From positions 372,001 to 436,000 of the forward strand of contig NZ_BAABFN010000005.1 in NCBI RefSeq assembly GCF_039541075.1: 64,000 nucleotides of DNA. Reading direction: 5' to 3'. The notes under the pieces were generated by a model. The model saw only the letters and a program-made list of their open reading frames with translations, ran no database searches and was not told the DNA's origin. The DNA is from Compostibacter hankyongensis. GTDB lineage: Bacteria; Bacteroidota; Bacteroidia; Chitinophagales; Chitinophagaceae. Positions within the stretch are counted from its first letter, which is position 1. Every line of letters starts with the position of its first letter. Position numbers and translations under genes: made by a program. This document shows, piece by piece, positions 17,551 through 25,582 of this stretch.

Positions 17551-18681
17551 CTACAGCCGCTGCCGGAGCTGTTTTGTCATTTTATCTTTCCAGGGGCCGT
17601 AATCGCCCTGCAAAATATGCTCACCGGCCTGTTTTACCAAATGTAAATAAAATGCCAGGTTGTGGATGCTGGCCAGCTGCATACCCAGTATCTCCCCGGC
17701 CACAAACAGGTGGCGCAGATAAGCCCTGCTGTACTGCTGGCTGGCAAAGCACGGCGTATCGGGGTCCACCGGCGAAAAATCATCCGCCCATTTCCGGTTC
17801 CGGATATTGATCACCCCCCCGGCGGTGAACAGCATGCCGTTCCGCCCGTTGCGCGTGGGCATTACACAGTCAAACATATCCACCCCCAGCGCTATGGCCT
17901 CCAGGATGTTCCAGGGCGTGCCCACCCCCATCAGGTAACGGGGCTTATCCGGCGGGAGTATGCCGCAGACGAGGTCCGTCATCTCGTAAAGCGTATCTTC
18001 CGGCTCCCCCACGCTCAGACCGCCGATGGCGTTGCCGCTGCAGCCCCGGGAGGCGATCACCTCGGCCGACTGCCGCCGGAGCCCGCGGTCCATCCCCCCC
18101 TGCACGATCGGAAAAAGCGTCTGCTCATAGCCATACTTCGGCGGCGTTTCCCGCAGGCGGGCGATGCACCGGTCCAGCCAGCGGTGGGTAAGCAGCATGG
18201 ACTCCCGGACATACCGGTACTCCGCGGGAAAGGGCACACATTCGTCAAATGCCATGATGATGTCCGCACCGATGCTCCGCTGGATATCCATTACGCTCTC
18301 GGGGCTGAACAGGTGACGGGAGCCGTCGATATGGGACTGGAACACAACGCCTTCTTCCCGTATCTTCCGGTTGGCCGCCAGGGAAAATACCTGATAGCCG
18401 CCGCTGTCCGTAAGGATGGAATGATCCCACCCGCAAAACCGGTGCAATCCGCCCGCTTCTTCGAGGATGCCGGTGCCGGGGCGGAGATAAAGATGATAGG
18501 TATTGCCCAGGATGATACGGGCGGCAATGTCCTGCTCCAGCTGTTCCCGCGTTACCGCCTTTACACTGCCCACGGTGCCCACGGGCATGAACACCGGTGT
18601 GGAAAAGCTGCCGTGCGCTGTGGTAACGGCGCCCGAACGGGCGCTGGTGCTGTTGTCTGTGGCCTTTAACTGAAATTCCAT
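17551..18681 (-). CDS. tgt: tRNA-guanine transglycosylase (queuine tRNA-ribosyltransferase)
   Basis: This 376-residue enzyme swaps guanine-34 for preQ1 in tRNAs with GUN anticodons. The general acid Asp is in TDSGGYQVFSL (D92), the nucleophile Asp in FDCVMPTRNGRNG (D271), and GGLSVGEP lies around 220-227. The zinc site is unusual. The usual CxCx2C...H is here T309-x-C311-x2-S314, with H340 kept in ASIHNLAFYL, so only one of three cysteines remains. From memory other Bacteroidota TGTs also lack these cysteines, so this may be a lineage trait. It is the first gene of a pair with the LptG-like permease. Confidence 0.94.
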   Translation of the reverse strand: MEFQLKATDNSTSARSGAVTTAHGSFSTPVFMPVGTVGSVKAVTREQLEQDIAARIILGNTYHLYLRPGTGILEEAGGLHRFCGWDHSILTDSGGYQVFSLAANRKIREEGVVFQSHIDGSRHLFSPESVMDIQRSIGADIIMAFDECVPFPAEYRYVRESMLLTHRWLDRCIARLRETPPKYGYEQTLFPIVQGGMDRGLRRQSAEVIASRGCSGNAIGGLSVGEPEDTLYEMTDLVCGILPPDKPRYLMGVGTPWNILEAIALGVDMFDCVMPTRNGRNGMLFTAGGVINIRNRKWADDFSPVDPDTPCFASQQYSRAYLRHLFVAGEILGMQLASIHNLAFYLHLVKQAGEHILQGDYGPWKDKMTKQLRQRL

Positions 18682-18754
18682 GTGCTCTTACTCCGGGGCA
18701 AAGGTAAAGTGCTCCGGGAATATCAAAAATTCCCGTTATTTTTACGTCCGTTAT

Positions 18755-19894
18755 ATGAACTTATCTGTCTGGGAATGGATCTGGTATGCATTTGCTGCCG
18801 TAGCGGGCATACAGTTCTTTTATTACCTGTTTTTTTTCTCCCGCGTGGCCCTTTACAAAAGAAAGGCCGCCCCTGCGGAAACGCCCCTGCTGCCGGTATC
18901 CATCGTCATCTGCGCCAAGGATGAAGAGCACAATCTCTCCCGTTACCTGCCGGTGATCCTCCAGCAGCGTTACCATGATGCGCAGCATCAGCCGGCCTAC
19001 GAGGTGATCGTCGTCAACGACAACTCCCTGGATGACACCCCCCACTATCTCAAGTCCATCCAGCCCGGCTATGCCCATTTCCGCCAGATAGAGCTGAAAC
19101 AGGAGGCCAAGGGCATTCCCGGGAAAAAGTACCCGCTCACCGTGGGTCTTAAGGGAGCACAGCACGAAACCGTGCTGCTGACCGATGCCGACTGCCGCCC
19201 CGCGGGGGTTCACTGGCTGCAGCACATGAGCGAAGGATTCCGGCCCGGAAAAGAAATCGTGCTGGGCTACAGCCCCTATAACCGGAAACCGGGCCTGCTG
19301 AACAAGGTGATCCGTTTTGAAACCTACTTCAGCGCGCTCCAATACCTCTCTTATGCCCTGGCCGGCATTCCTTACATGGGGGTGGGACGCAACCTGGCCT
19401 ATAAAAAAGAGCTTTTTTTCCGTCATAAGGGATTTCTGAGCCATCAGCATCTTCCCTCGGGCGACGATGACCTGTTCATCAATGCGGCCGCCAGGGGGCG
19501 CAACACCGCCGTGGTCATCCACCGGGAAGCCTTTACCTATTCTGAGCCGCAGACCAGCTGGGGCGCCTGGTTCCGGCAGAAAACGCGGCATATGTCCACC
19601 GGGCGGCATTATAAGTTCAAACACAAGCTGCTGCTGGGGCTTTTTACCTTTACCCAGTTCTGGTTTTATCCCTTGCTCGTGCTGGCCCTTTTTTACCGTC
19701 CTTTTTTCCTGATCACGCTTTATATCCTGGCCGGACGGCTGCTCGTACAGGGGCTGGTATATGCCGGCAGCCTGCGGAAGCTGGGCGAAAAGGATCTTTT
19801 TCTGTACTGCTGGCTGTTTGACGTGCTGTTGTTCCTGTATTATATCGTTTTTGCCCCGGCCGTATATTTCAAACCCAAGATGCGGTGGAAATAA
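18755..19894 (+). CDS. Membrane glycosyltransferase, family 2
   Basis: About 379 residues from the ATG at 18755. A frame extends to 18680, but the downstream Met directly precedes the first transmembrane helix (NLSVWEWIWYAFAAVAG). The GT-A domain holds VSIVICAKDEEHNLSRYL, VIVVNDNSLDDT, a DxD-like LLTDADCRP, and a QTSWGAWFRQKTRHMSTG block matching the Q/RxxRW-type acceptor region. Two or three transmembrane helices follow (LLLGLFTFTQFWFYPLLVLA onward). It probably transfers a sugar to a lipid or polymer at the inner membrane. The product is unknown. Its last 10 bp overlap rsmG. Confidence 0.85.
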   Translation: MNLSVWEWIWYAFAAVAGIQFFYYLFFFSRVALYKRKAAPAETPLLPVSIVICAKDEEHNLSRYLPVILQQRYHDAQHQPAYEVIVVNDNSLDDTPHYLKSIQPGYAHFRQIELKQEAKGIPGKKYPLTVGLKGAQHETVLLTDADCRPAGVHWLQHMSEGFRPGKEIVLGYSPYNRKPGLLNKVIRFETYFSALQYLSYALAGIPYMGVGRNLAYKKELFFRHKGFLSHQHLPSGDDDLFINAAARGRNTAVVIHREAFTYSEPQTSWGAWFRQKTRHMSTGRHYKFKHKLLLGLFTFTQFWFYPLLVLALFYRPFFLITLYILAGRLLVQGLVYAGSLRKLGEKDLFLYCWLFDVLLFLYYIVFAPAVYFKPKMRWK

Positions 19895-20490
19895 TCTTAA
19901 AATACTTCGGGGATTTCTCGGAAAAACAATTGCAGCAGCTGGCCGCACTGGAACCTTTGTACCGCTCCTGGAATGAAAAGATCAATGTCATCTCCCGCAA
20001 AGACATCGACAGCCTCTATGAGAAGCACGTTTTGCATGCCCTCGGCATTGCTGTGATAAACAGCTTCGGGGCAGGACAATCCGTGATCGACATCGGCACG
20101 GGCGGAGGATTTCCCGGTATTCCCCTGGCCATCTTTTTCCCGGATACCCAGTTTCACCTTGTAGACGCTACCGGAAAGAAGATAAAAGTGGTGGAAGCCG
20201 TTGCGGAAGCCCTGAAGCTGGACAATGTCAGCACCCAACACGCCCGCGTGGAAGACATCAGGGACCGGAAGTTTGACGCAGCCGTTTCCCGGGCCGTAGC
20301 CCCGCTGGCAACCCTCTGCCGGTGGAGCAAAGCGGTGCTGCGGAAAAAAGGAACGCTGTTCTGCCTGAAGGGAGGAGACCTGCACGACGAAATCTCCGGC
20401 AGCGGTTACCGTCCACGGATATACGAACTGGAGCATTATTTTCCCGAACCTTTTTTCAGGGAAAAGTACCTCTTGTCGGTGACCCTGTAG
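19885..20490 (+). CDS. rsmG: 16S rRNA (guanine527-N7)-methyltransferase RsmG
   Basis: A 201-residue protein of normal length for RsmG (GidB). It opens with ILKYFGDFSEKQLQQLAAL and WNEKINVISRKDIDSLYEKH, the family's N-terminal signature. SAM motif I is VIDIGTGGGFPGIPLAI (about residues 68-84). AVSRAVAPLATLC and LCLKGGDL follow. It methylates G527 of 16S rRNA, and its loss gives low-level streptomycin resistance in several bacteria. The start overlaps the glycosyltransferase stop by 10 bp, so the two are translationally linked. Confidence 0.93.
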   Translation: MEIILKYFGDFSEKQLQQLAALEPLYRSWNEKINVISRKDIDSLYEKHVLHALGIAVINSFGAGQSVIDIGTGGGFPGIPLAIFFPDTQFHLVDATGKKIKVVEAVAEALKLDNVSTQHARVEDIRDRKFDAAVSRAVAPLATLCRWSKAVLRKKGTLFCLKGGDLHDEISGSGYRPRIYELEHYFPEPFFREKYLLSVTL

Positions 20491-20600
20491 CGTTTTCGGC
20501 CTTCCGGAGGGCTGGAATGGCATGATTTTCGAGGTTTTATCCGGGATCTTACATTATTAATCAGTAAATTAGCAATATTCCGAATCCTCAAACCCTTTAT

Positions 20601-21422
20601 ATGATGAAAAAGCCACTTATAGGAATCGCAGCCCTGGGCGCAGTACTTTCCTTCAGCGCCTGCCAGCAGTCCGGAAGCAACCAGAACGGTCAGTCGGAAG
20701 ACAGCATTACCGAGGCGCCCGCGGCCCCGGTAGCCCTCTCCCCGGTAACCGGTTCTCCGGAATTCCCCAATGCCACGCTGACCGTGGACAAGATGACCGC
20801 GGAGAAAAAAGGCGATTCGGCCACCGTGTCGTTCAGCTTCGGAGTTAAAAACTACGAGCTGACCCAGCAGACAGGAGATGCCGCCGGCAAGCAGTGCAAC
20901 AATTCCGCACAGGGACAGCATATCCATTTCATCATGGATAACAAACCCTATGTGGCGCTTTACAAACCGGAATACACCCTGACCCTGCCGCTCAACTCTG
21001 ACCATTACCTGATGACCTTCCTTTCCCGGTCCTATCATGAATCATTAAAAAACCCGGAAGCCGCCAAGCTCACTCACTTTAAGATCGACGGCAACGGCAA
21101 GATCCAGAAGCTGGATGTTCCTTCCTCCCCCATGGTTTTCTACAGCCGGCCCAAAGGCGATTACATCGGCAAGGATACCAAAAACGTACTGCTCGACTTT
21201 TATGTATACGGCGGCAAGCTGGGGGACAGCCTGCAGGTGAAGGCCAATGTAGGCGACACCACCTTTACCCTCAGCCAGTGGCAGCCTTATTTTATCCAGA
21301 ACGCCGCTATGGGCGACCTGAACGTGAAGCTGCAGCTGGTTGACGGCAGCGGCAATGCGCTCAGCGGACCCAATACGGAAGTGGACCGGACCGCGCACCT
21401 CGCTGCGGATGAACCGATGTAA
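20601..21422 (+). CDS. Lipoprotein of unknown function
   Basis: A 273-residue protein with a clear lipoprotein signal: MMKKPLIGIAALGAVLSFSAC, with the lipobox Cys at residue 21, followed by a low-complexity Ser/Asn/Gln linker to about residue 40. The mature part is beta-rich with no catalytic motif I recognise. Segments include VSFSFGVKNYELTQQTGDAA, HIHFIMDNKPYVALYKPEYT and MTFLSRSYHESLKNPEA. The HxHF..DN.PY pattern recalls small cupredoxin- or Ig-like secreted domains, but that is only a resemblance. A perfect palindromic terminator follows 28 bp after the stop. Confidence 0.82.
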   Translation: MMKKPLIGIAALGAVLSFSACQQSGSNQNGQSEDSITEAPAAPVALSPVTGSPEFPNATLTVDKMTAEKKGDSATVSFSFGVKNYELTQQTGDAAGKQCNNSAQGQHIHFIMDNKPYVALYKPEYTLTLPLNSDHYLMTFLSRSYHESLKNPEAAKLTHFKIDGNGKIQKLDVPSSPMVFYSRPKGDYIGKDTKNVLLDFYVYGGKLGDSLQVKANVGDTTFTLSQWQPYFIQNAAMGDLNVKLQLVDGSGNALSGPNTEVDRTAHLAADEPM

Positions 21423-21450
21423 GGCTGTTTCCGATAAAGTATATTTTGCA

Positions 21451-21480
21451 AAAACGCCCTCCGGCCGGAGGGCGTTTTTA
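21451..21480. terminator. Bidirectional intrinsic terminator (perfect 30-bp palindrome)
   Basis: AAAAACGCCCTCCGG is followed directly by its reverse complement. It gives a GC-rich stem flanked by A-run and T-run, usable on both strands. It separates the convergent lipoprotein and LptF-like genes. Confidence 0.9.
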
Positions 21481-21491
21481 TGTATCGTATT

Positions 21492-22949
21492 TCATTCAGG
21501 AACCGCTGCGGCTTCGCCCCCGTCCCCGTTATTCCGCCGGAAGAACTGACGAAGCTGCTTGAAAGTCCGGAAGTAAAACTCCCGGTTGAAAAGCTGGGAA
21601 TCGTTCAGGGCCTTATAGATGAGAAATCCCGCAATGGGGATGAGCACAGCGGCCGACAGCCACATGCCGCTCCAGGGCTGCATCACATCGTTACGGGCCA
21701 GTCGCTCGCCGATGGTGGACACCACATGAAAGATCACAAAAAAGGCCACCGCAAAGACAAGCGGCGTCCCCAGCCCCCCTTTCCGGATGATGGACCCGAG
21801 GGGGGCGCCGATCAGGAAAAGTACCATACAGGCGAAGGAGAGGGTAAACTTGCGGTGCCACTCCACCCGGTTCCGCAATACCGTATCCACCTTATCGCGG
21901 TAGTCGGCAGCCGTCATGTTCAGGCTGTTCAGCCCTTCCCTGATATTGGTCTGCACGCGGTCGTACACATAGCGGCGCTGTCCGGACGGGATGAGGCTGT
22001 CAAAAACCGGCACCTTCAGCGGGGGTACGGCGGTATTCAGCCAGCCGGTATCGCGCCAGCGCCCGAAAGCATAGCGGAAGGTGATATCCCGCTCCACGTT
22101 TCTGACATTGTACTGCATCTGCCGGCGGATAGAGTCCTCGGCCTTATCCAGCTGTTTTATGTTCAGCATCTGGGTAGCGGTGCTGAACAGGTTTATCGGG
22201 GTACGGGAAAGCATAAACGAACTCAGATCCAGCACCTCCCGGAATTCCCCGAAGCCGGTCCGGATAAACTCATTGTCGGCCGAAGCGCGGTTGCCCCGCT
22301 CCTCGTACTGCCATCCATCCTGGAGAGTAATGTAGACGAACTTCTTATTGGCCGACTCCTCTATCCTGCCCTGCTTGGCCAGGATGACCTTTTCGCTGCC
22401 CGGCGTACGGCGGTCGTATATGATCACGTCATGGATGGTCTTACCGTCCGGGTCCTTGCGGGAGACCTTGATGGCCAGATTATCCATCTCCTCGAAAAAT
22501 ACACCGGGCCGGATGTTAAAGCCGTGCTTCAGGTTTACAATATCATACAGCAGGGATTTGGCCTGCAGGTTAGCTATAGGGATGACATAATTGGAAAACA
22601 GGAAGGCGCCTGCACAGATCAGGGCGCAGAGCCAGATCAGGGGTCGCATAAAGCGCAGCAGCGAGATGCCCGACGACTTCAGGGCTACCAGCTCAAAGCT
22701 TTCTCCCAGGTTGCCGAAGGTCATGATGGAAGAAAGCAGGATAGCCAGCGGCAAGGCCAGCGGCACCGTGGTGGCGCTCATATAGAAAAGCAGCTTGCAG
22801 ATGGTGAAGGTATCGAGACCTTTTCCCACGAGATCGTCGATATACTTCCACAGGAACTGCATGACCAGCACAAAAAGGGTGACGAAGAAGGTCACCACAA
22901 AAGGGCCGACGAATGCCTTTATGAGGAGTTTATCAAGCTTTTTTACCAC
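21492..22949 (-). CDS. LptF/LptG family permease (LptF-like)
   Basis: This 485-residue member of the YjgP/YjgQ family is longer than the one at 16441 because of an extended periplasmic region. The N-terminal helices are VGPFVVTFFVTLFVLVMQFL and TVPLALPLAILLSSIMTFG. SFELVALKSSGISLLRFMRP is the coupling loop towards LptB. The C-terminal helices include FTLSFACMVLFLIGAPLGSI and TPLVFAVAFFVIFHVVSTIG. It probably pairs with the LptG-like protein in the LPS export machine. The two genes are about 4 kb apart, not in one operon. The C-terminal 40 residues are basic and polar, probably cytoplasmic. Confidence 0.88.
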   Translation of the reverse strand: MVKKLDKLLIKAFVGPFVVTFFVTLFVLVMQFLWKYIDDLVGKGLDTFTICKLLFYMSATTVPLALPLAILLSSIMTFGNLGESFELVALKSSGISLLRFMRPLIWLCALICAGAFLFSNYVIPIANLQAKSLLYDIVNLKHGFNIRPGVFFEEMDNLAIKVSRKDPDGKTIHDVIIYDRRTPGSEKVILAKQGRIEESANKKFVYITLQDGWQYEERGNRASADNEFIRTGFGEFREVLDLSSFMLSRTPINLFSTATQMLNIKQLDKAEDSIRRQMQYNVRNVERDITFRYAFGRWRDTGWLNTAVPPLKVPVFDSLIPSGQRRYVYDRVQTNIREGLNSLNMTAADYRDKVDTVLRNRVEWHRKFTLSFACMVLFLIGAPLGSIIRKGGLGTPLVFAVAFFVIFHVVSTIGERLARNDVMQPWSGMWLSAAVLIPIAGFLIYKALNDSQLFNREFYFRTFKQLRQFFRRNNGDGGEAAAVPE

Positions 22950-23067
22950 GGCTCCGCGCTGAATGGAAATAAGCGCAAACGTACACCATATTTTTTTACC
23001 GGGGAAACGCCGGGCCGGTACGGCAAGGATGGGTTAACTTAGCGCAAGGATTATAAGGCTCAAGGCT

Positions 23068-23688
23068 ATGTCATTTTCACTTACACCCGAGGAAACCCGC
23101 CTGGTAAGCGATGCGGAGCTGCTGTTACGCAAAAACGGCATTATCGAAAAGGTGTACGGACTGATGGGCGAGCTGCACCGTTCCCTGGAGGCCCTGCCCC
23201 AGATCCGGTCGTTCCCCTTTCCCGAGGGATGCCTGGCCCGGGGAGCCAAGATATCAAAAGGGGAAAACTACCGGGGACTGCCCTATGTCATCCTGGATTA
23301 CCCCCGGCTGTTCAGCCGGGAAAGCATCTTTGCCTTTCGCACCCTTTTCTGGTGGGGACACGATTTTATCTGTACCCTGCACCTGGCCGGCGCGGCTTAT
23401 CACGATTACCGGGAAAGCCTGGTCCGGCAATACCCTCTCCTGCGGAGTCACCATTTCCTGGCGGCAACCGGGGATGACCCCTGGGTGCATCACCCCGACG
23501 AAGAGGCCTTCGTACCGATGGAGGAGATCAGCGCCGACGGCTGGGGCCGGGAGCTGGAACAGCGGAGCTTTCTCAAGCTGGCACGGCGGACACCGCTGCA
23601 AGAGTGGGATGCGGTAGTCGCGGAGGGGCAGCACAGCTTCGGAGTGCTGCTGGAAGCATTGGGTGAAAATTCCGGATTGGGGGTTTGA
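23068..23688 (+). CDS. Conserved hypothetical protein, 206 residues
   Basis: I do not recognise a named domain. The protein is soluble, with no signal peptide or membrane helix, and rich in aromatic residues: RGLPYVILDYPRLF, FAFRTLFWWGHDFICTLHLA and DDPWVHHPDEEAF. The GLPYVILDYP...F.RTLFWWGH pattern looks like a conserved core, since such concentrated Trp/His/Asp runs are rarely chance. It reads divergently from the LptF-like gene. The C-terminus LLEALGENSGLGV ends in a repeat-rich spacer. An enzymatic role is possible but unproven. Confidence 0.78.
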   Translation: MSFSLTPEETRLVSDAELLLRKNGIIEKVYGLMGELHRSLEALPQIRSFPFPEGCLARGAKISKGENYRGLPYVILDYPRLFSRESIFAFRTLFWWGHDFICTLHLAGAAYHDYRESLVRQYPLLRSHHFLAATGDDPWVHHPDEEAFVPMEEISADGWGRELEQRSFLKLARRTPLQEWDAVVAEGQHSFGVLLEALGENSGLGV

Positions 23689-23700
23689 AGTTTATCTCGC

Positions 23701-23742
23701 GCTCAATGATCTTAAATGGTCTCGATGAAGGCTACGCCTTTC
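23701..23742 (-). repeat. Inverted third copy of the 16.3-kb direct repeat
   Basis: The reverse complement reads AAAGGCGTAGCCTTCATCGA then GACCATTTAAGATCATTGAGC, which aligns closely with the unit at 16267-16305. The copy ends soon after the stop codon of the 206-residue gene. Confidence 0.65.
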
Positions 23743-23754
23743 CGGTTTCCGGTG

Positions 23755-23899
23755 CAATAGCCTAAGGCCTAAATCCAAAGCCTAAAGTTGATCGGCCCGG
23801 CATGAAACCTTGAACCTTCGGCCCTGAACTTTAAACTCAAATGCCTTTTACCTTTGCCTTTCGCCTTTTACCCTTCACCTCTTTACCTCTCCCGGGGGG
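23755..23899. repeat. Compound low-complexity intergenic repeats abutting a stop codon
   Basis: Three degenerate repeat types follow each other: GCCTAA/CCTAAA units (about 23759-23788), AACCTTGAACCTT/GAACTTTAAACTC units (about 23805-23839), and CCTTTTACCTTTGCC-type units (about 23843-23890). A G-run then directly adjoins the TAA of the START-like gene. The last part copies the layout at 16397-16440. Confidence 0.65.
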
Positions 23900-24298
23900 T
23901 TAGCTGCCGATCCGGTGCATCAGGTCCTTCACCTGGGCATTCCAGAGCTGAGACTGGTCGGCCACCTCCTTTTTTTCCGCAAAATCGTTGACCAGCAGTA
24001 CGGTTTCGTTGGTGACTTCTCCCCGTTGGATACGGAACTCAAAGTATTCGTCCTGGGGAGCCGCCAGCCACCGGAACCGGACATACTCATCCTGGTTCTG
24101 ATCCACCAGCTCCGCCTTTTCTTCGGCACCGTTCCAGGTGAATGAAAAAATATGATCCCGCGCATCCACTTTATCGGCAAACCATTCCTGCAGACCCGCC
24201 GGGGTAGCCAGGAACTCGTAAAGGATGCCCGGAGAGCAACGTACCTGGTATTCCAGCGTATAATTTATTTTTTTCGCCATGTTTGCCTTCTTAGCCAT
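23900..24298 (-). CDS. START-like domain protein (Bacteroidota AHSA1-like family)
   Basis: A 132-residue protein with one SRPBCC/START-like fold. INYTLEYQVRCSPGILYEFLATPAGLQEWFADKV is the family's conserved opening, followed by FSFTWNGAEEKAELV and VRFRWLAAPQDEYFEFRI. The family is widespread and small in this phylum, and its ligand is unknown. The gene is read divergently from the primary sigma factor gene. Two Met codons (residues 1 and 7) could start the protein. MAKKINYTLEYQV is the more usual N-terminus, which would put the start at 24280. Confidence 0.87.
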   Translation of the reverse strand: MAKKANMAKKINYTLEYQVRCSPGILYEFLATPAGLQEWFADKVDARDHIFSFTWNGAEEKAELVDQNQDEYVRFRWLAAPQDEYFEFRIQRGEVTNETVLLVNDFAEKKEVADQSQLWNAQVKDLMHRIGS

Positions 24299-24474
24299 CT
24301 ACAGGGGATTATTTTTTTTCAAACGAACCAGTTGCAATTATAGAAAAATATTCATTGTATCAAAATATTTTTCGGGAATTTTAAGGCTGTCTTTTATTTT
24401 CTTGAAAGATATGCCCCTCCCTTTTTATACTAAAATGCTCAACCCGTCAGTTACTTAGAGAATAAATAATTTTT

Positions 24475-24505
24475 TTGGCCTCTATTTCAAAAAAAATTAT
24501 TTTTG
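24475..24505 (+). promoter_or_regulatory. Promoter of rpoD
   Basis: TTG at 24475-24477 is followed after 20 bp by TATTTTTG at 24498-24505, matching the Bacteroidota -33/-7 pattern, 55 bp before the start codon in an AT-rich leader. Confidence 0.7.
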
Positions 24506-24559
24506 TTCACTATACACGAAAATTAACAATTCTTTAAATTTAAAGCCCGTCCTGCAACT

Positions 24560-25435
24560 ATGTCGATGCGTCAACTTAAGATTACCAAATCTATCACCAA
24601 CCGGGAATCCCAGTCGTTGGAGAAATATCTTCAGGAAATAGGTAAGGTAGACCTGATCTCTCCCGAAGAAGAAGTACAGCTGGCCATCCGGATCAAACAG
24701 GGAGACCAGTGTGCGCTGGAAAAGCTGACCAAGGCCAATCTCCGCTTCGTGGTTTCCGTAGCCAAGCAGTACCAGAACCAGGGACTTTCCCTGAGCGATC
24801 TGATCAACGAGGGCAACCTGGGGCTGATCAAGGCGGCACAGCGCTTTGACGAAACCCGCGGCTTCAAGTTCATCTCCTATGCCGTGTGGTGGATCCGTCA
24901 GTCGATCCTGCAGGCGCTCGCCGAGCAGTCGCGCATCGTGCGGCTGCCGCTCAACAAGGTAGGGCTGTCCAACAAAATCAACAAGGCTTATTCCCAGCTG
25001 GAGCAGGAATTTGAACGCGAGCCTTCTCCCGACGAGCTGGCCAGCATCCTGGAGATCAATACGGAAGAGGTGGAAGCTACCCTCGGTGTGGCCGCCCGCC
25101 ACGTTTCCATGGACGCTCCCTTCGTAGACGGGGAAGACAATACCCTGCTGGACGTGCTGACCAACCCCAACTCCTCCGGCACCGACAACGAGCTGACCTA
25201 CCGCGAATCCCTCCGCAAGGAGATAGAACGCTCCCTGAGCACCCTCACCGACCGGCAGAAGGATGTGATACGCCTCTACTTCGGCATTGGCGTAGAACAC
25301 CAGATGTCCCTCGAAGATATCGGCGAAAAATTCGCCCTCACCCGGGAAAGGGTCCGCCAGATCAAAGACAAAGCCATTACCAAGCTAAGGTCGGCCTCCC
25401 GCAGCAAGCTACTGCGTCATTACCTGGGCTCCTGA
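24560..25435 (+). CDS. rpoD: Primary RNA polymerase sigma factor (RpoD/SigA)
   Basis: The 291-residue protein is the short Bacteroidota form of the housekeeping sigma-70, which lacks the large region 1.1. MRQLKITKSITNRESQSLEKYLQEIGKV is nearly invariant in the phylum. Region 2 contains NLRFVVSVAKQYQNQGLSL, DLINEGNLGLIKAAQRFD and SYAVWWIRQSI. Region 4 contains LTDRQKDVIRLYFGIG and the helix-turn-helix SLEDIGEKFALTRERVRQIK. It recognises the TTG/TAnnTTTG promoters seen repeatedly in this window. The start may be the first Met or, as in most homologues, the Met two codons later (24566). Confidence 0.97.
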   Translation: MSMRQLKITKSITNRESQSLEKYLQEIGKVDLISPEEEVQLAIRIKQGDQCALEKLTKANLRFVVSVAKQYQNQGLSLSDLINEGNLGLIKAAQRFDETRGFKFISYAVWWIRQSILQALAEQSRIVRLPLNKVGLSNKINKAYSQLEQEFEREPSPDELASILEINTEEVEATLGVAARHVSMDAPFVDGEDNTLLDVLTNPNSSGTDNELTYRESLRKEIERSLSTLTDRQKDVIRLYFGIGVEHQMSLEDIGEKFALTRERVRQIKDKAITKLRSASRSKLLRHYLGS

Positions 25436-25489
25436 GCCCGCCGGCCTTCCCTGCCTGCCTTTTTCCACCCCTTCGGCCAGCCGGAAAGG

Positions 25490-25520
25490 TTGGAAGTCTG
25501 AGCTTATTCCGATAACTTTG
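25490..25520 (+). promoter_or_regulatory. Candidate ffh promoter
   Basis: TTG at 25490-25492, a 20-bp spacer and TAACTTTG at 25513-25520 match the consensus. The predicted start (about 25526) is the first base of a strong hairpin, which makes this promoter unusual. Confidence 0.55.
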
Positions 25521-25525
25521 CCTCC

Positions 25526-25564
25526 CGCATCCGGTGATGTTCCGCATCGCCGGATGCGTTTTTT
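25526..25564 (+). terminator. 14-bp hairpin with T-run in the ffh leader
   Basis: Bases 25526-25539 pair with 25545-25558 (one T-G wobble) around the loop TTCCG, followed by TTTTTT at 25559-25564. This is a complete intrinsic terminator, 91 bp after the rpoD stop and 18 bp before the ffh start codon. It may end rpoD transcripts, attenuate ffh, or make a very short RNA. Confidence 0.85.
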
Positions 25565-25582
25565 AACGAAGGAAGCTGCATC

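Noticed and set aside
21480..23042. Plus-strand frame of 520 codons
   Set aside because: Antisense of the LptF-like permease; begins inside the terminator.
25440..25490. 4.5S RNA gene near ffh
   Set aside because: The spacer lacks the conserved SRP RNA apical loop sequence and is too short.
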